From: Alphaproteobacteria bacterium | GTDB taxonomy: Bacteria > Pseudomonadota > Alphaproteobacteria > UBA6615 | DNA: 64,000 bases | Assembly (NCBI GenBank): GCA_002727315.1 | Contig: PBWR01000011.1 | Coordinates: 1 to 64,000 of the forward strand | Reading direction: 5' to 3' | Part shown: piece by piece, positions 1 through 9,127 of the stretch | Layout: each line of letters starts with the position of its first letter | Numbering within the stretch: position 1 is the stretch's first letter | Notes under the pieces: model-generated | Database searches by the model: none | Seen by the model: only the letters and a program-made list of their open reading frames with translations | What the model was told of the DNA's origin: nothing | Position numbers and translations under genes: made by a program

Positions 1-239
1 CAGCTCGTATAGACCTCGCAGCCCTCGAGGTTGAACGTACCCAGTCGCGAACAGGCTTCGCGGATCGCGACCACCTCGGCATGGGCCGTCGGGTCGTTGC
101 TGCTCGTCACCTGGTTCGTGCCCTCACCGATGATCTCGCCGTCGCGCACGATCACCGCGCCGAAGGGGCCGCCGGTCCCGTTCGCCACATTCTTCTCGGC
201 CAGCGCGGCGGCCGCCCGCATGAATTTTTCGTCTGCCAT
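1..239 (-). CDS. Nucleoside/guanine deaminase, N-terminal part (runs off the window)
   Basis: This is the first ~79 residues of a cytidine/deoxycytidylate-deaminase-fold enzyme; the 3' part lies beyond the left edge. The start ATG is at 239 on the minus strand (MADEKFMRAAA). The fold is recognised by GGPFGAVIVRDGEIIGEG near residue 22-40 and by the zinc-site motif TAHAEVVAIREA around residue 50-60, where His and Glu are the zinc ligand and the proton shuttle. Families with this pattern include guanine deaminase (GuaD type) and tRNA adenosine deaminases. The divergent xdhAB genes next door favour guanine deaminase: guanine to xanthine, then xanthine to urate. The PCxxC zinc motif that would follow is outside the window, so substrate assignment rests on context. 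Confidence 0.8.
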   Translation of the reverse strand, partial: MADEKFMRAAAALAEKNVANGTGGPFGAVIVRDGEIIGEGTNQVTSSNDPTAHAEVVAIREACSRLGTFNLEGCEVYTS

Positions 240-398
240 CTTGGATCGATCCTTCGTCGGCTGCGCGCAATCGTATCACGCGCCGTCGGCCAGGTTTAGA
301 GGTCGCGGGCAGGCTCGCCAACGGTTCGCGGGCACGATATTCTAGGGTGTTGGGACCGCGCGTTTCGGGCGCGGGTATTGGGAGGCGTGATTTCGGAC

Positions 399-1802
399 AT
401 GGCAATCAACTTTGTCCTGAACGGTGAGACACGCTCGGAGGAAACGGTTTCGCCGACGCGCACCGTGCTTGAGTATCTGCGCGAGGATGCGCGCCTGACC
501 GGGACCAAGGAGGGCTGCGCGGAAGGTGACTGCGGCGCGTGTACCGTCGTCATGGTGCGCAACGGGACCGATGAAACGGTGGCGGTGAATTCCTGCCTGC
601 TGACCATGGGCCAGCTGGATGGCGCCGATCTCGTTACCGTCGAGGGACTGTCGGAAGAAGATGGAACGCTTGAAGCGGTCCAGCAGGCCGTCGTCGATGA
701 AGACGGCACCCAGTGCGGGTTCTGCACGCCGGGTTTCGTGATGGCGCTGCACGCTCTGCGCCGAAGCGACGAAACGGTAACAGAAGACGTCATTCACGAT
801 GCGTTGGCCGGAAACCTCTGTCGGTGCACGGGGTATCGCTCGATCGTTGCGGCGGCGCGCGCCGCTTGCGCCCAACCGGTTGGCGACGATGCGTTGGATG
901 TTTCGGACATCACGGCCAGTGAACACGTGTCGGTGGATGACCAGCTGTTCCTGGCGCCGGCAAACCTCGCAGATCTGGTTGCCAGCCGCGTGGCGCATCC
1001 CGACGCGCCGCTGCTATCGGGTGGAACCGATCTGGGGCTGCGGTTCAGCAAGGAACGCGAGAGCTACCCGGTCGTGATTTTCACCCAGAATGTGGCCGAG
1101 CTGAAACAGGTCGCGGAAGATGATGCGGCGCTCACTATCGGGGCGGCGGTGACCTACACCGAGGTGCTGGCCCGGATCGAAGATCTGTACCCGTCCTTCG
1201 CCACGCTGATCCACCGGATCGGATCGCGGCAAATCAGGAATGTGGGCACCATCGGCGGCAATATCGGAAATGCGTCTCCTATCGGGGACACGCCGCCGTG
1301 TCTGATTGCGCTCGATGCGACGCTCGTCCTTCACGGGTCGAAGGGTGGACGTGAAATCCCGCTCGAATCCTACTTCCTGGACTACCGCAAGACGGATCTG
1401 GCCGGGTACGAAGTGATTGCGTCGGTGCGGGTCCCCAAGCTCACCGACGGTCAGGTCTTCCGCTCCTACAAGATTTCCAAGCGTTACGATCAAGACATCT
1501 CGGCCGTTGTCGGCGCATTCCGCCTAACCATCGAAGACGGTGTCGTGACCGACGCGCGGATCGCGTTCGGCGGGATGGCCGCCATCCCCAAACGCGCTGC
1601 GGCATGTGAAGCGGCATTGGTCGGCCAGACCTGGTCGGAGGAGGCCGCGCGCCAGGCCGGTGCGGCGGTAGGCGAGGATTTTGCGCCGATCGACGATCAT
1701 CGCGCGAGCGCCGACTACCGGTTGCGGGTCGCGTCCAATCTGTTCGTGCGCCTGTATCGTGATCTCGACGGCGCCAGCGATGTAGAGGTGATGGCGCTAT
1801 GA
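399..1802 (+). CDS. xdhA: Xanthine dehydrogenase small subunit (2Fe-2S/FAD)
   Basis: This is the iron-sulfur and FAD subunit of a molybdenum xanthine dehydrogenase, which oxidises hypoxanthine and xanthine in the cytoplasm and passes electrons to NAD+. The N-terminal plant-type ferredoxin domain carries Cys40, 45, 48 and 66. The second [2Fe-2S] domain has CGFC (106-109) and CRC (141-143). The FAD domain follows, with LLSGGTDLGL near 213 and IRNVGTIGGNI near 280. Start at ATG 399 is chosen because MAINFVLNGE begins the ferredoxin fold directly, with GGAGG upstream at 381-385. The 467-residue length fits the XdhA type in which iron-sulfur and FAD domains are fused. The stop overlaps the xdhB start by 4 bases (ATGA), so the two are translationally coupled. 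No xdhC is seen in the window. Confidence 0.95.
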   Translation: MAINFVLNGETRSEETVSPTRTVLEYLREDARLTGTKEGCAEGDCGACTVVMVRNGTDETVAVNSCLLTMGQLDGADLVTVEGLSEEDGTLEAVQQAVVDEDGTQCGFCTPGFVMALHALRRSDETVTEDVIHDALAGNLCRCTGYRSIVAAARAACAQPVGDDALDVSDITASEHVSVDDQLFLAPANLADLVASRVAHPDAPLLSGGTDLGLRFSKERESYPVVIFTQNVAELKQVAEDDAALTIGAAVTYTEVLARIEDLYPSFATLIHRIGSRQIRNVGTIGGNIGNASPIGDTPPCLIALDATLVLHGSKGGREIPLESYFLDYRKTDLAGYEVIASVRVPKLTDGQVFRSYKISKRYDQDISAVVGAFRLTIEDGVVTDARIAFGGMAAIPKRAAACEAALVGQTWSEEAARQAGAAVGEDFAPIDDHRASADYRLRVASNLFVRLYRDLDGASDVEVMAL

Positions 1803-4117
1803 GCACGGATACGGATATTCGCGGCGCGGTTCACACCAATGTCCGCCACGATAGCGGCCACGGCCATGTCACCGGCAAGGCTCGCTATATCGACGATATG
1901 CCCGTGCTGCCGGGTACGGTTGAGATCGTCCTGGTCACGAGCCCCCATGCGCATGCGGCGATCAAGTCGATCGATGTGGCGGCCGCACTTGCCGCCGACG
2001 GGGTGCGCGGTGTGCTGACCGCAGACGATATTCCCGGACACAATGACATCGGGCCCATCTTCGAAGGTGAGCCGGTGCTGGCGGCGGGGGTTGCCGATTA
2101 TGCCGGCGCGCCGATTGTCGCGGTGGCAGCCGACAGTTTTGATCAGGCATTCGCGGCCGCCGGGCAGGTCGAGATCGAGTACGAAGTGCTGCCGGCGGTG
2201 CTCGAGATCGAGGACGCGCTCGAGCAGGAGCTCTACACCTATCCACCCCAGATCATGACCTATGGTGACCCCGACAGCGCTCTCGACGGGGCGGCACGCC
2301 GGATCAAGGGCGAGCTGCGCTGCGGCGGTCAAGATCACTTCTATCTTGAGAGCAACATCGCCCTGGCCGTGCCGCGCGACGATGGCGATCTCGACGTCCA
2401 CAGCTCCACCCAGCATCCCAGCGAGGTGCAGCACGGTGTCGCCCACGTCCTCGGCATGCCGACGAACGCCATCACCGTCGAGGTGCGGCGCATGGGCGGC
2501 GGGTTTGGCGGCAAGGAGAGCCAGCCCACCATTATAGCCGCGATCGCCGGCCTGGTGGCCAATCACACGGGCCTGCCGGCTAAGCTGCGCCTGCGCCGCG
2601 ACGACGACATGATCGTGACGGGCAAGCGGCACGATTTCCTGTTTCGCTATGACGTCGGGTTCGATGATGACGGCCGTATCTCCGGTGTCGATATCCTGAT
2701 GGGCATGCGCTCGGGCAATGTCGCGGATCTGAGCCCCGGCGTGCTCGCCCGTGCGCTGTGCCATGCCGACAACTGCTACTACCTGCCGAATGCTCGGTTG
2801 AGCGGTTATCCGTGCAAGACGAACACCGTATCCAATACGGCGTTTCGTGGCTTCGGCGGCCCCCAGGGCATGATCGTGATCGAGGCGATCCTGGAACATA
2901 TCGCCCGGGAAAACGGACAGACGTTGGACCATGTGCGGGCGGTCAACTACTACGGCACCGAGGACCGCAACGTGACGCCGTATGAGCAGACGGTAAAAGA
3001 CAACATCATCGTTCCGCTGGTCGAGCGCCTGCAGTCCGAGGTCGATTTCGATGGCATGTCCAGGGCCGCGGATGAATTCAACGCATCCCATGAGACCCTG
3101 AAGAAGGGCGTGGCGCTGATGCCGGTGAAGTTCGGCATTTCGTTCAACACGCCGAAGCTCAACCAGGCCGGGGCGCTCGTCCATGTCTATGCCGATGGCA
3201 GCGTTCATCTCAACCACGGCGGTACGGAGATGGGACAGGGGCTCTTCACCAAGGTTGCCCAGGTCGTGGCCTCGGTGTTTCAGATCGATCTCGACAACAT
3301 CAAGATTTCCGCTACCCGCACCGACAAAGTTCCCAACACATCGGCGACCGCGGCTTCGTCCGGTTCCGATCTGAACGGCATGGCGGCCTTCAATGCCGCC
3401 ACCGCGATCAAGGGCCGGATGGCACAGGTCGCCGCCGATCATTTCGACACGGATGTCGACGCAATCGAATTCCGCCAGAACCGGGTCTATGCCGGCAATG
3501 AAAGTCTGTCGTTTTCCGAACTGGCCGAAGAAACCTACAACCAGCGCGTTCAGCTGTCCGAGGCCGGCTTCTATTCCACCCCGGGCCTGCACTGGAATGC
3601 CAAGAAGCTCGTTGGCAATCCGTTTTACTATTTCACCTACGGCGCCGCGATCGCGGAGGTTCTGATCGACACGCTGACCGGCGAGAGTCGGGTGCTGCGC
3701 GCCGATATCCTGCAGGACTGCGGCAGTTCCCTGAACCCGGCGATCGACATTGGGCAGATCGAAGGCGCCTTCGTGCAGGGGCAGGGTTGGCTGACGTCGG
3801 AAGAGCTGGTCTGGAATGACCGGGGACAACTCCTGACCCACGGGCCGTCGACCTACAAGATACCCGGCAGTCGGGATGTGCCCCCGGTGTTCAATGTTCA
3901 CCTGTTGGAAGATGCGCCCAACCGGGTCCCGACCGTGTTCCACTCCAAGGCCGTGGGAGAACCGCCACTGATGCTGGCGATTTCGGTCTGGCTGGCGATC
4001 CGCGATGCGGTCTCGCGTATTGGTGACAACCGGCTGGTGCCGAAATTAGATGCGCCGGCGACCCCGGAAGCAATCCTGGCCGCGGTCGAGGATATTCAGG
4101 CGCGGAGCGGGGCCTGA
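1799..4117 (+). CDS. xdhB: Xanthine dehydrogenase large subunit (molybdopterin-binding)
   Basis: This 772-residue subunit binds the molybdenum cofactor and is the catalytic half of xanthine dehydrogenase. Family signatures in order: GHGHVTGKARYIDD near the N-terminus, the Moco loop MGGGFGGKES around residue 231, AFRGFGGPQGM around 350, GGTEMGQGLFTKVAQV around 475, and VGEPPLM around 718, which carries the glutamate base conserved in xanthine oxidoreductases. It overlaps xdhA and has the usual length for the XdhB form. Because related molybdenum hydroxylases also hydroxylate nicotinate and other N-heterocycles, the substrate is not proven by sequence. The adjacent guanine deaminase makes a purine role the best reading. 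Confidence 0.95.
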   Translation: MSTDTDIRGAVHTNVRHDSGHGHVTGKARYIDDMPVLPGTVEIVLVTSPHAHAAIKSIDVAAALAADGVRGVLTADDIPGHNDIGPIFEGEPVLAAGVADYAGAPIVAVAADSFDQAFAAAGQVEIEYEVLPAVLEIEDALEQELYTYPPQIMTYGDPDSALDGAARRIKGELRCGGQDHFYLESNIALAVPRDDGDLDVHSSTQHPSEVQHGVAHVLGMPTNAITVEVRRMGGGFGGKESQPTIIAAIAGLVANHTGLPAKLRLRRDDDMIVTGKRHDFLFRYDVGFDDDGRISGVDILMGMRSGNVADLSPGVLARALCHADNCYYLPNARLSGYPCKTNTVSNTAFRGFGGPQGMIVIEAILEHIARENGQTLDHVRAVNYYGTEDRNVTPYEQTVKDNIIVPLVERLQSEVDFDGMSRAADEFNASHETLKKGVALMPVKFGISFNTPKLNQAGALVHVYADGSVHLNHGGTEMGQGLFTKVAQVVASVFQIDLDNIKISATRTDKVPNTSATAASSGSDLNGMAAFNAATAIKGRMAQVAADHFDTDVDAIEFRQNRVYAGNESLSFSELAEETYNQRVQLSEAGFYSTPGLHWNAKKLVGNPFYYFTYGAAIAEVLIDTLTGESRVLRADILQDCGSSLNPAIDIGQIEGAFVQGQGWLTSEELVWNDRGQLLTHGPSTYKIPGSRDVPPVFNVHLLEDAPNRVPTVFHSKAVGEPPLMLAISVWLAIRDAVSRIGDNRLVPKLDAPATPEAILAAVEDIQARSGA

Positions 4118-4216
4118 TCGGCGCCCGATTCCGGGAAAACCTCTCTTTACCCAATGATGTTTGGGACGAATGCACCGGTGCACCGTGTGCCGGTGAATTT
4201 CCAAATGGGGGTAGAG

Positions 4217-5146
4217 ATGATTAACAGAACCATTTTCGCAATTTTGTTTGCGGTCGCAGTTCTGTTCGACGGCAGCGAATCGTCGGCGCAAATCATCGAA
4301 GTCGAAGACGATTTCGGCAATCGACGCGCCTATTTCGGCATGACAACCAGAGATACCGGGCTGATGTAGCTGATCAGTAACGATAACCGATCGGCAACGG
4401 TAAAACTGTCGGACGATGAAGACGGCGGATATCTGAGTCTTCGTACGCTTCGCAGTGAGTCGTCGGCGGTTTTGGCCACCAATGATACTGGTGGCGGCCT
4501 GTTTCTCTTCGATACGGCCGGTCAGGAGCGGGCCTCTATCGGTGTCTCGAACGACGGCGCCGATATCATCGAACTCTTCGACAGCAACGGTCGGGACTCG
4601 GTCGAACTCAATGCTGGCGAAAGCGGCGGCGCCATGTTCGTCCGCTCCCCGAAAGGGAATATCGCGGCGGGATTGACGGTTGACGAGGATGGCGGGTTCT
4701 TCACCATCTGCGACAATGCCGGTGATGCGAAGGTCGGGCTGTTTATCGACCGTTCCGGCAACGGGGTCATCGAGTTGAATGGCAACTCCATCGGCGATGG
4801 CGCCGAAGTCTTCCCGTTGCATACACGCGGCAATCTCGTCCCCAGGACGGTCGTGTCCATGCATGGGAGCGGCGCGGGATTGCAGCCGACATCCGGTGCC
4901 TACCACCCCTCCGTTGTTGGGGTCATCAGTGGCGCCAACGAGCTGAAGGCGGCCATGACAATCGGTTCGCGCGTGGACGGTTCGAACGATCTGCCCGCGG
5001 CCATGACGGGTCGGGCTTATGTATGTGTTAGCGCGGACGATCGGCTGCGTGCCCTGGGTGGCGTGGTCGGCAAGGCGCTGGAGAACTACATCCCGGCCGA
5101 TGCGGACGACGAGGCGCTGGTCCTGATGCTCGTCATGCGCCTCTAG
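4217..5146 (+). pseudogene. Secreted/phage-tail-like protein gene interrupted by in-frame TAG
   Basis: A reading frame starts at ATG 4217 after GGGGTAGAG. It encodes a signal peptide (MINRTIFAILFAVAVLFDG..SSAQ) and a mature start, and hits TAG at 4367-4369 after 50 codons. The same frame continues without another stop to 5146. The downstream part is made of short glycine/aspartate-rich beta-strand repeats (for example GGLFLFDTAGQERASIGV, then GGAMFVRSPKGNIAAGL), like beta-helix or fibre shafts. It ends in a domain of the type seen in phage tail/fibre and surface proteins: a GVISG..G.. stretch, then MTGRAYVCVSADDRLRALGG, then VVGKALE and a hydrophobic LVLMLVMRL end. Read through the stop the product would be about 308 residues. 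TAG ends normal genes elsewhere in the window, so a nonsense mutation is likelier than recoding. The function is unknown. Confidence 0.7.
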
Positions 5147-5277
5147 GCTAGCGACCATACCTCCCCCTGGGTGTAGCCGCATTGACGTGGTTGCATCCGG
5201 ACTCGTCCGTCTCTTCGCAGTTGCAGCAAAGTTTCTCGCCTCGGTTCGAAATCTGTGTTACCGAGCGCGCGCGTTCG

Positions 5278-5306
5278 GGCCGCCGGCGTTGGCGGCCGTT
5301 TTTTTT
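5278..5306 (+). terminator. Intrinsic terminator in the typA leader
   Basis: A 7-bp perfect stem GGCCGCC/GGCGGCC (5278-5284 with 5291-5297) with loop GGCGTT is followed after one G by eight T (5299-5306). It ends only 13 bases before the typA ATG at 5320. A second hairpin, CCGAGC/GTTCGG (5261-5266 with 5273-5278), abuts it. The position suits either termination of upstream transcription with a typA start inside the gap, or attenuation of typA. Confidence 0.75.
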
Positions 5307-5319
5307 GGATCCCTGTTTG

Positions 5320-7149
5320 ATGACCGATTCCGCCGAGAACCTTCGCAACATCGCGATTGTCGCCCATGTCGATCACGGCAAGACGACGCTGGTCGACCAG
5401 CTGCTGCGTCAGTCCGGCACGCTGGCGACCCACGGTGATGTGGCCGCGCGTGAGCGCGTGATGGATTCAAACGATCTCGAACGTGAACGAGGCATCACGA
5501 TCCTGTCGAAGAACACCGCGCTCGAGTGGCAGGGTTGGCGGATCAACATCGTCGACACACCCGGCCATGCCGATTTCGGCGGCGAGGTCGAGCGGGTGCT
5601 CTCGATGGTGGATTCCGTTCTGCTGCTGGTCGATGCGGTCGAAGGACCCATGCCCCAGACCGCGTTCGTCACCCGCAAGGCGCTCGAGGCGGGATTGAAG
5701 CCGGTCGTGGTGGTCAACAAGGTGGACCGCGCCGGCGCGCGTCCGGATTGGGTCGTCGATCAGACCTTCGATCTATTTGATCGTCTGGGTGCGAGTGACG
5801 AGCAGCTTGATTTCACCACAGTGTTCGCCTCGGCGATCCAGGGCTGGGCGTCGGAGGCCTCGGATGTTGGTGGCGAGAACATGGATATCCTGTTCCAGAC
5901 CATCGTCGACCAGGTCGACCCGCCCGCCGTCGACCGTGACGGCTCGTTCCAGATGCAGGTCTCGGCCCTCGACTATTCCTCTTATGTGGGTGTCATCGGA
6001 ATCGGCCGGATTGCGCGCGGGTCCGTTCGCCGCAATGAAGTGGTCTCAGTCGTCGGTGCCGACGGGGCGCAACGCCAGGGCCGTCTGCTTCAGGTGCTCG
6101 GCTTTCATGGGCTGGACCGGGTGGAACGGGAAGAGGCGGCCGCCGGAGACATTATCGCGTTCTCCGGGCTCGACCAGCTGAACATCTCCGACACCCTGTG
6201 CGATCCCGAAAAGGTTGAAGCGCTGCCGGCATTGAGTGTCGATCAGCCGACCATCTCGATGACCTTCCAGGTCAACGATTCTCCCTTCGCGGGCAAGGAT
6301 GGCAAGTACGTCACCAGCCGCAACCTGCGCGACCGGTTGCAGGAAGAACTGCTGCACAATGTGGCGCTGCGTGTGGAGGAGACGGATTCCGCCGACCGCT
6401 TCAAAGTCTCGGGCCGCGGCGAACTGCATCTGTCGATCCTGATCGAGAATATGCGACGCGAAGGTTACGAGCTCGCCATCTCGCGGCCCGAGGTGATTAC
6501 CCGCGAGGTCGATGGCGTATTGCACGAGCCGTGGGAGACGCTGACGGTCGATATCGAGGAAGAACATCAGGGCGCGGTGATGGAACTGCTCGGCACCCGC
6601 AAGGCCGAACTGAAGAACATGGCGCCGGACGGCAATGGGCGCGTACGCATCGACTATCTGGTCCCGACCCGGGGCCTGATCGGCATTCGCTCGACCTTCC
6701 TGACCCAGACCTCGGGCAGCGGGTTGATGTACCACGCCTTCGATCACTACGGCCCCCGCGTGGCGGGCGAGCTCGCCCAGCGGATTCGCGGAGTCCTGGT
6801 CTCGACCGATACCGGCATGGCGCGCGCTTATGCCCTGTTCAATCTGCAGGAACGCGGGCAGCTGATGATCGGCCATGGTGCCGAGGTCTATGAGGGGATG
6901 GTCATCGGCATCAACAGTCGGGCCAACGATCTGATGGTGAACCCGCTGAAGGCCAAGCAACTGACCAATATTCGTGCGGCCGGCACGGACGAGAACCTGG
7001 TGCTGACCACGCCGGTGAAGGTCACCCTGGAATATGCGCTGGAGTTCATCGACGACGATGAGCTGGTCGAGGTGACGCCGGAATCGATGCGCATTCGCAA
7101 GAAGTTCCTCAAGGAACACGAGCGCAAGAAGGCCAGCCGCGCGGCCTGA
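5320..7149 (+). CDS. typA: Ribosome-associated GTPase TypA/BipA
   Basis: This translational GTPase of the EF-G/LepA superfamily binds the 70S ribosome and is needed for growth under stress and cold and for late 50S assembly. GTP-binding motifs are clear: AHVDHGKTT (G1), RGITI (G2), DTPGHADF (G3) and NKVDR (G4). They are followed by the domain II barrel, the two alpha/beta domains and the BipA-specific C-terminus (for example [15 protein letters not shown] and the basic tail). Start at ATG 5320 is chosen because [20 protein letters not shown] is the usual N-terminus and gives 609 residues, the family length. A longer upstream frame would run through the terminator hairpin and has no homology. 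No strong Shine-Dalgarno sequence is visible, only GGAT after the T-run. Confidence 0.96.
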   Translation: MTDSAENLRNIAIVAHVDHGKTTLVDQLLRQSGTLATHGDVAARERVMDSNDLERERGITILSKNTALEWQGWRINIVDTPGHADFGGEVERVLSMVDSVLLLVDAVEGPMPQTAFVTRKALEAGLKPVVVVNKVDRAGARPDWVVDQTFDLFDRLGASDEQLDFTTVFASAIQGWASEASDVGGENMDILFQTIVDQVDPPAVDRDGSFQMQVSALDYSSYVGVIGIGRIARGSVRRNEVVSVVGADGAQRQGRLLQVLGFHGLDRVEREEAAAGDIIAFSGLDQLNISDTLCDPEKVEALPALSVDQPTISMTFQVNDSPFAGKDGKYVTSRNLRDRLQEELLHNVALRVEETDSADRFKVSGRGELHLSILIENMRREGYELAISRPEVITREVDGVLHEPWETLTVDIEEEHQGAVMELLGTRKAELKNMAPDGNGRVRIDYLVPTRGLIGIRSTFLTQTSGSGLMYHAFDHYGPRVAGELAQRIRGVLVSTDTGMARAYALFNLQERGQLMIGHGAEVYEGMVIGINSRANDLMVNPLKAKQLTNIRAAGTDENLVLTTPVKVTLEYALEFIDDDELVEVTPESMRIRKKFLKEHERKKASRAA

Positions 7150-7448
7150 ACACACGCGATGCTGTCGGCGTAGAGGTTCAAACCGGCGTAGTTTCCGTCA
7201 TACACCGGTATTGGAAAGGGTTAATTTGATGCGGTAATCCGGGATTCCACTAAGAGAAACAAGAGATTGCTTGCCATCGGGTCCGTTCAGGCCCATCTTC
7301 GCGCTAATGACATCCGCTCACGGCTTTCGAGCGCGCCGAATTCCGCAATGAAACTTGCGGCGATACGCCCCTCCGGAAAACGAAGTGAAGCTGATTTCGT
7401 CACGCAGACATGGTGTCCGTGTGAATTACGACGATTGGAAAAGTATAA
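7150..7448 (+). promoter_or_regulatory. Long 5' leader region of the cold-shock gene
   Basis: These 299 bases between typA and the cold-shock gene hold no convincing gene. Cold-shock genes often have long structured leaders that control mRNA stability and translation at low temperature, so part of this is probably a 5' UTR. It is less GC-rich than its neighbours near the 3' end (for example GGAAAAGTATAA just before the start codon). No specific promoter can be assigned with confidence. Confidence 0.4.
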
Positions 7449-7652
7449 ATGCCTACTGGTACCGTAAAGTTCTTCAACACCACCCGTGGTTTCGGTTTCA
7501 TTGCGCCTGACGATGGCGGCAAGGACGTGTTCGTTCACGTGACGGCCGTTGAGCAGGCTGGAATGAGCACCCTGACCGAAGGTCAGAAGGTCAACTTCCA
7601 GGTTCAGGACGATCAACGCGGCCCGAAGGCCGTCGATCTCTCGGCCGCTTAA
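7449..7652 (+). CDS. Cold-shock domain protein (CspA family)
   Basis: A 67-residue single cold-shock domain (OB-fold) that binds single-stranded RNA/DNA and acts as an RNA chaperone. The nucleic-acid-binding motifs are present: GTVKFFNTTRGFGFI contains RNP1 (FGFIAP) and DVFVHV is RNP2. Length and layout match the CspA family. It is monocistronic, follows a ~300-base non-coding leader, and is followed by hairpin CCGGGC/GCCCGG at 7675-7691. Which Csp paralogue it is cannot be told from this window. Confidence 0.95.
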   Translation: MPTGTVKFFNTTRGFGFIAPDDGGKDVFVHVTAVEQAGMSTLTEGQKVNFQVQDDQRGPKAVDLSAA

Positions 7653-7976
7653 GTAGCCTTTAATTCCGGAGGTGCCGGGCGGCATGCCCGGTCCTCTCTC
7701 CGCTCCATTTAGGTGCCTTGCACCTGGTGGACCAGCAGCATGGAGCCGCTGCGATCACGCCGACAGGGCGGAGCATCGCAGGCGGGCTGCATGCTGTTTT
7801 TCGTTTGAACGGCATCGCAGCGGCGATAATCGGTTTTCCCATGTCATGGCCGTTCAAATCTTTGTAGGGGAGCCTTGTCTGCGGCCGCGGACGGACTAAG
7901 CTATCCGCAGCGAAGTAACAACGAACCGGAAGGGGCCTACTGGGCCGAAGTCCGGGACTTTCGAGGGGACGAAGAG
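7653..7976. other. Intergenic region with hairpins, no gene seen
   Basis: This stretch of about 320 bases separates the cold-shock gene from the Old Yellow Enzyme gene. It contains a hairpin CCGGGC-GGCAT-GCCCGG (7675-7691) close behind the cold-shock stop and a second, better terminator-like hairpin at 7773-7801. An in-frame extension of the next gene to 7875 exists, but nothing in it resembles the enzyme family, so it is treated as leader. Confidence 0.5.
7773..7801 (+). terminator. Probable intrinsic terminator downstream of the cold-shock gene
   Basis: The stem is GCAT-(C)-GCAG with CTGC-ATGC (7773-7781 and 7787-7794), with one bulged C and loop GCGGG. The tail is TGTTTTTCG. The geometry suits termination of the upstream cold-shock transcript. 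Confidence 0.5.
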
Positions 7977-9062
7977 ATGTCGGATTACAGCAATCTTTTT
8001 CAGGGCTACGAGATGCGTGGCCTGTCGCTACCGCACCGGGTTGTGATGTCGCCGATGACGCGCTCGCGCGCGGGCGAGGGCGATGTGCAGGGCGAGATGA
8101 ACGCGGAGTATTACCGCCAGCGCGCGAGCGCGTCGTTCATCGTGACGGAAGGCGTCCAGCCGAGCCTGGACGGCAAGGGTTATTGCCGCACGCCGGGCCT
8201 CCACACTGACGAGCAGGTGGCGGGCTGGAAGCTGGTGACGGATGCGGTGCATGCGGAAGGTGGCCGGATCTTCTGTCAGCTAATGCATGCGGGCCGTATT
8301 GCGCACCCACTGAACAAGAGCGGCGGACGGATCGTGTCGGCGTCTGCAGTGCAGGCGGCGGGCCAGATGTTCACGGTGCAGGAGGGCCCGCAGGACCATC
8401 TGGTGCCCGAGGCCCTGACGACGGAAGAGGTGAAGGCGACGATTGCGGACTTCCGGCATGCCGGTGAGTGCGCCAAGCGTGCGGGTTTCGACGGGATCGA
8501 GCTGCATGCAGGGCAGGGATATCTGCCGATGCAGTTCCTGTCTCCGAATGTGAACCAGCGCGATGATGAGTATGGCGGCTCGGCGGCCAACCGGGCACGG
8601 TTTTCGATCGAGATCATGGAGCAGCTGTCCGATGTGATGGGTGCGGACCGTGTGGGTATCCGGATTGCGCCGGGTAACACATTCAACGATGTGAAGGACG
8701 AGGACCCGGTGGAGACCTATACGGCGCTGCTGCAGGGGCTACGCTCGCTGAACCCGGTCTATCTGCATGTGGTCACACCGTTCCCGCATATGAGCCACAA
8801 GGTGCCGGAGGATGTGACGGAGCTTTGCCGGAGCAACTTCGAGGGCACGTTGATCCGCAATGGCGGTTACACGCCGGAGAGCGCGGATGCGGCGATTGCG
8901 TCGGGCGAGGCGGACCTGGTGGCGTTTGGGAAGATGTTCCTTGCCAACCCGGACCTGCCGAAGCGGTTCGAGACGGGTGCCGAACTCAACGAGTGGAATA
9001 TGGATACGTTCTACACGCCGGGACCCGGAGGCTATATCGACTATCCCGCACTCGATGGCTAG
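7977..9062 (+). CDS. Old Yellow Enzyme family alkene reductase
   Basis: An FMN-dependent NAD(P)H ene-reductase of the NemA/OYE type, which reduces activated C=C bonds of unsaturated carbonyls or nitro compounds in the cytoplasm. Diagnostic segments are NRVVMSPMTRSRA-like (residues 21-32), QLMHAGRIAH (101-110), FDGIELHAGQGYLPMQFL (171-188) and DEYGGSAANRARFSIEI. Start at ATG 7977 has GAGGGG upstream and gives 361 residues, the family length. The usual active-site pair His-x-x-Asn (or His-His) reads His177-Ala-Gly-Gln180 here, so the partner residue is Gln, which may shift substrate specificity. It is the first gene of an apparent operon with the CmcJ-family gene 65 bases downstream. Confidence 0.93.
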   Translation: MSDYSNLFQGYEMRGLSLPHRVVMSPMTRSRAGEGDVQGEMNAEYYRQRASASFIVTEGVQPSLDGKGYCRTPGLHTDEQVAGWKLVTDAVHAEGGRIFCQLMHAGRIAHPLNKSGGRIVSASAVQAAGQMFTVQEGPQDHLVPEALTTEEVKATIADFRHAGECAKRAGFDGIELHAGQGYLPMQFLSPNVNQRDDEYGGSAANRARFSIEIMEQLSDVMGADRVGIRIAPGNTFNDVKDEDPVETYTALLQGLRSLNPVYLHVVTPFPHMSHKVPEDVTELCRSNFEGTLIRNGGYTPESADAAIASGEADLVAFGKMFLANPDLPKRFETGAELNEWNMDTFYTPGPGGYIDYPALDG

Positions 9063-9127
9063 CCCGGCTTGCGCGTGTTTCCCGGCAGCGCCTAAGGAGC
9101 CGGGATACTGAAGGCAGGGAGCTCGTC

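Noticed and set aside
1715-3943. A 742-codon open frame antisense to xdhB
   Set aside because: High-GC coding DNA leaves long open antisense frames. Its translation is rich in His, Arg and Gly with no family motif, while the plus frame has all xanthine dehydrogenase signatures.
399-4117. Assigning xdhAB to nicotinate or pyridine hydroxylation together with the NicX-like gene
   Set aside because: The divergent guanine-deaminase-like gene, the XdhA fusion layout and the 10-kb distance favour purine catabolism. Sequence alone cannot exclude other N-heterocycles.
4367-4369. Stop-codon recoding of TAG (for example pyrrolysine)
   Set aside because: TAG ends normal genes in this window such as lon and nuoH, and no pyl genes are seen. 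A nonsense mutation is simpler.
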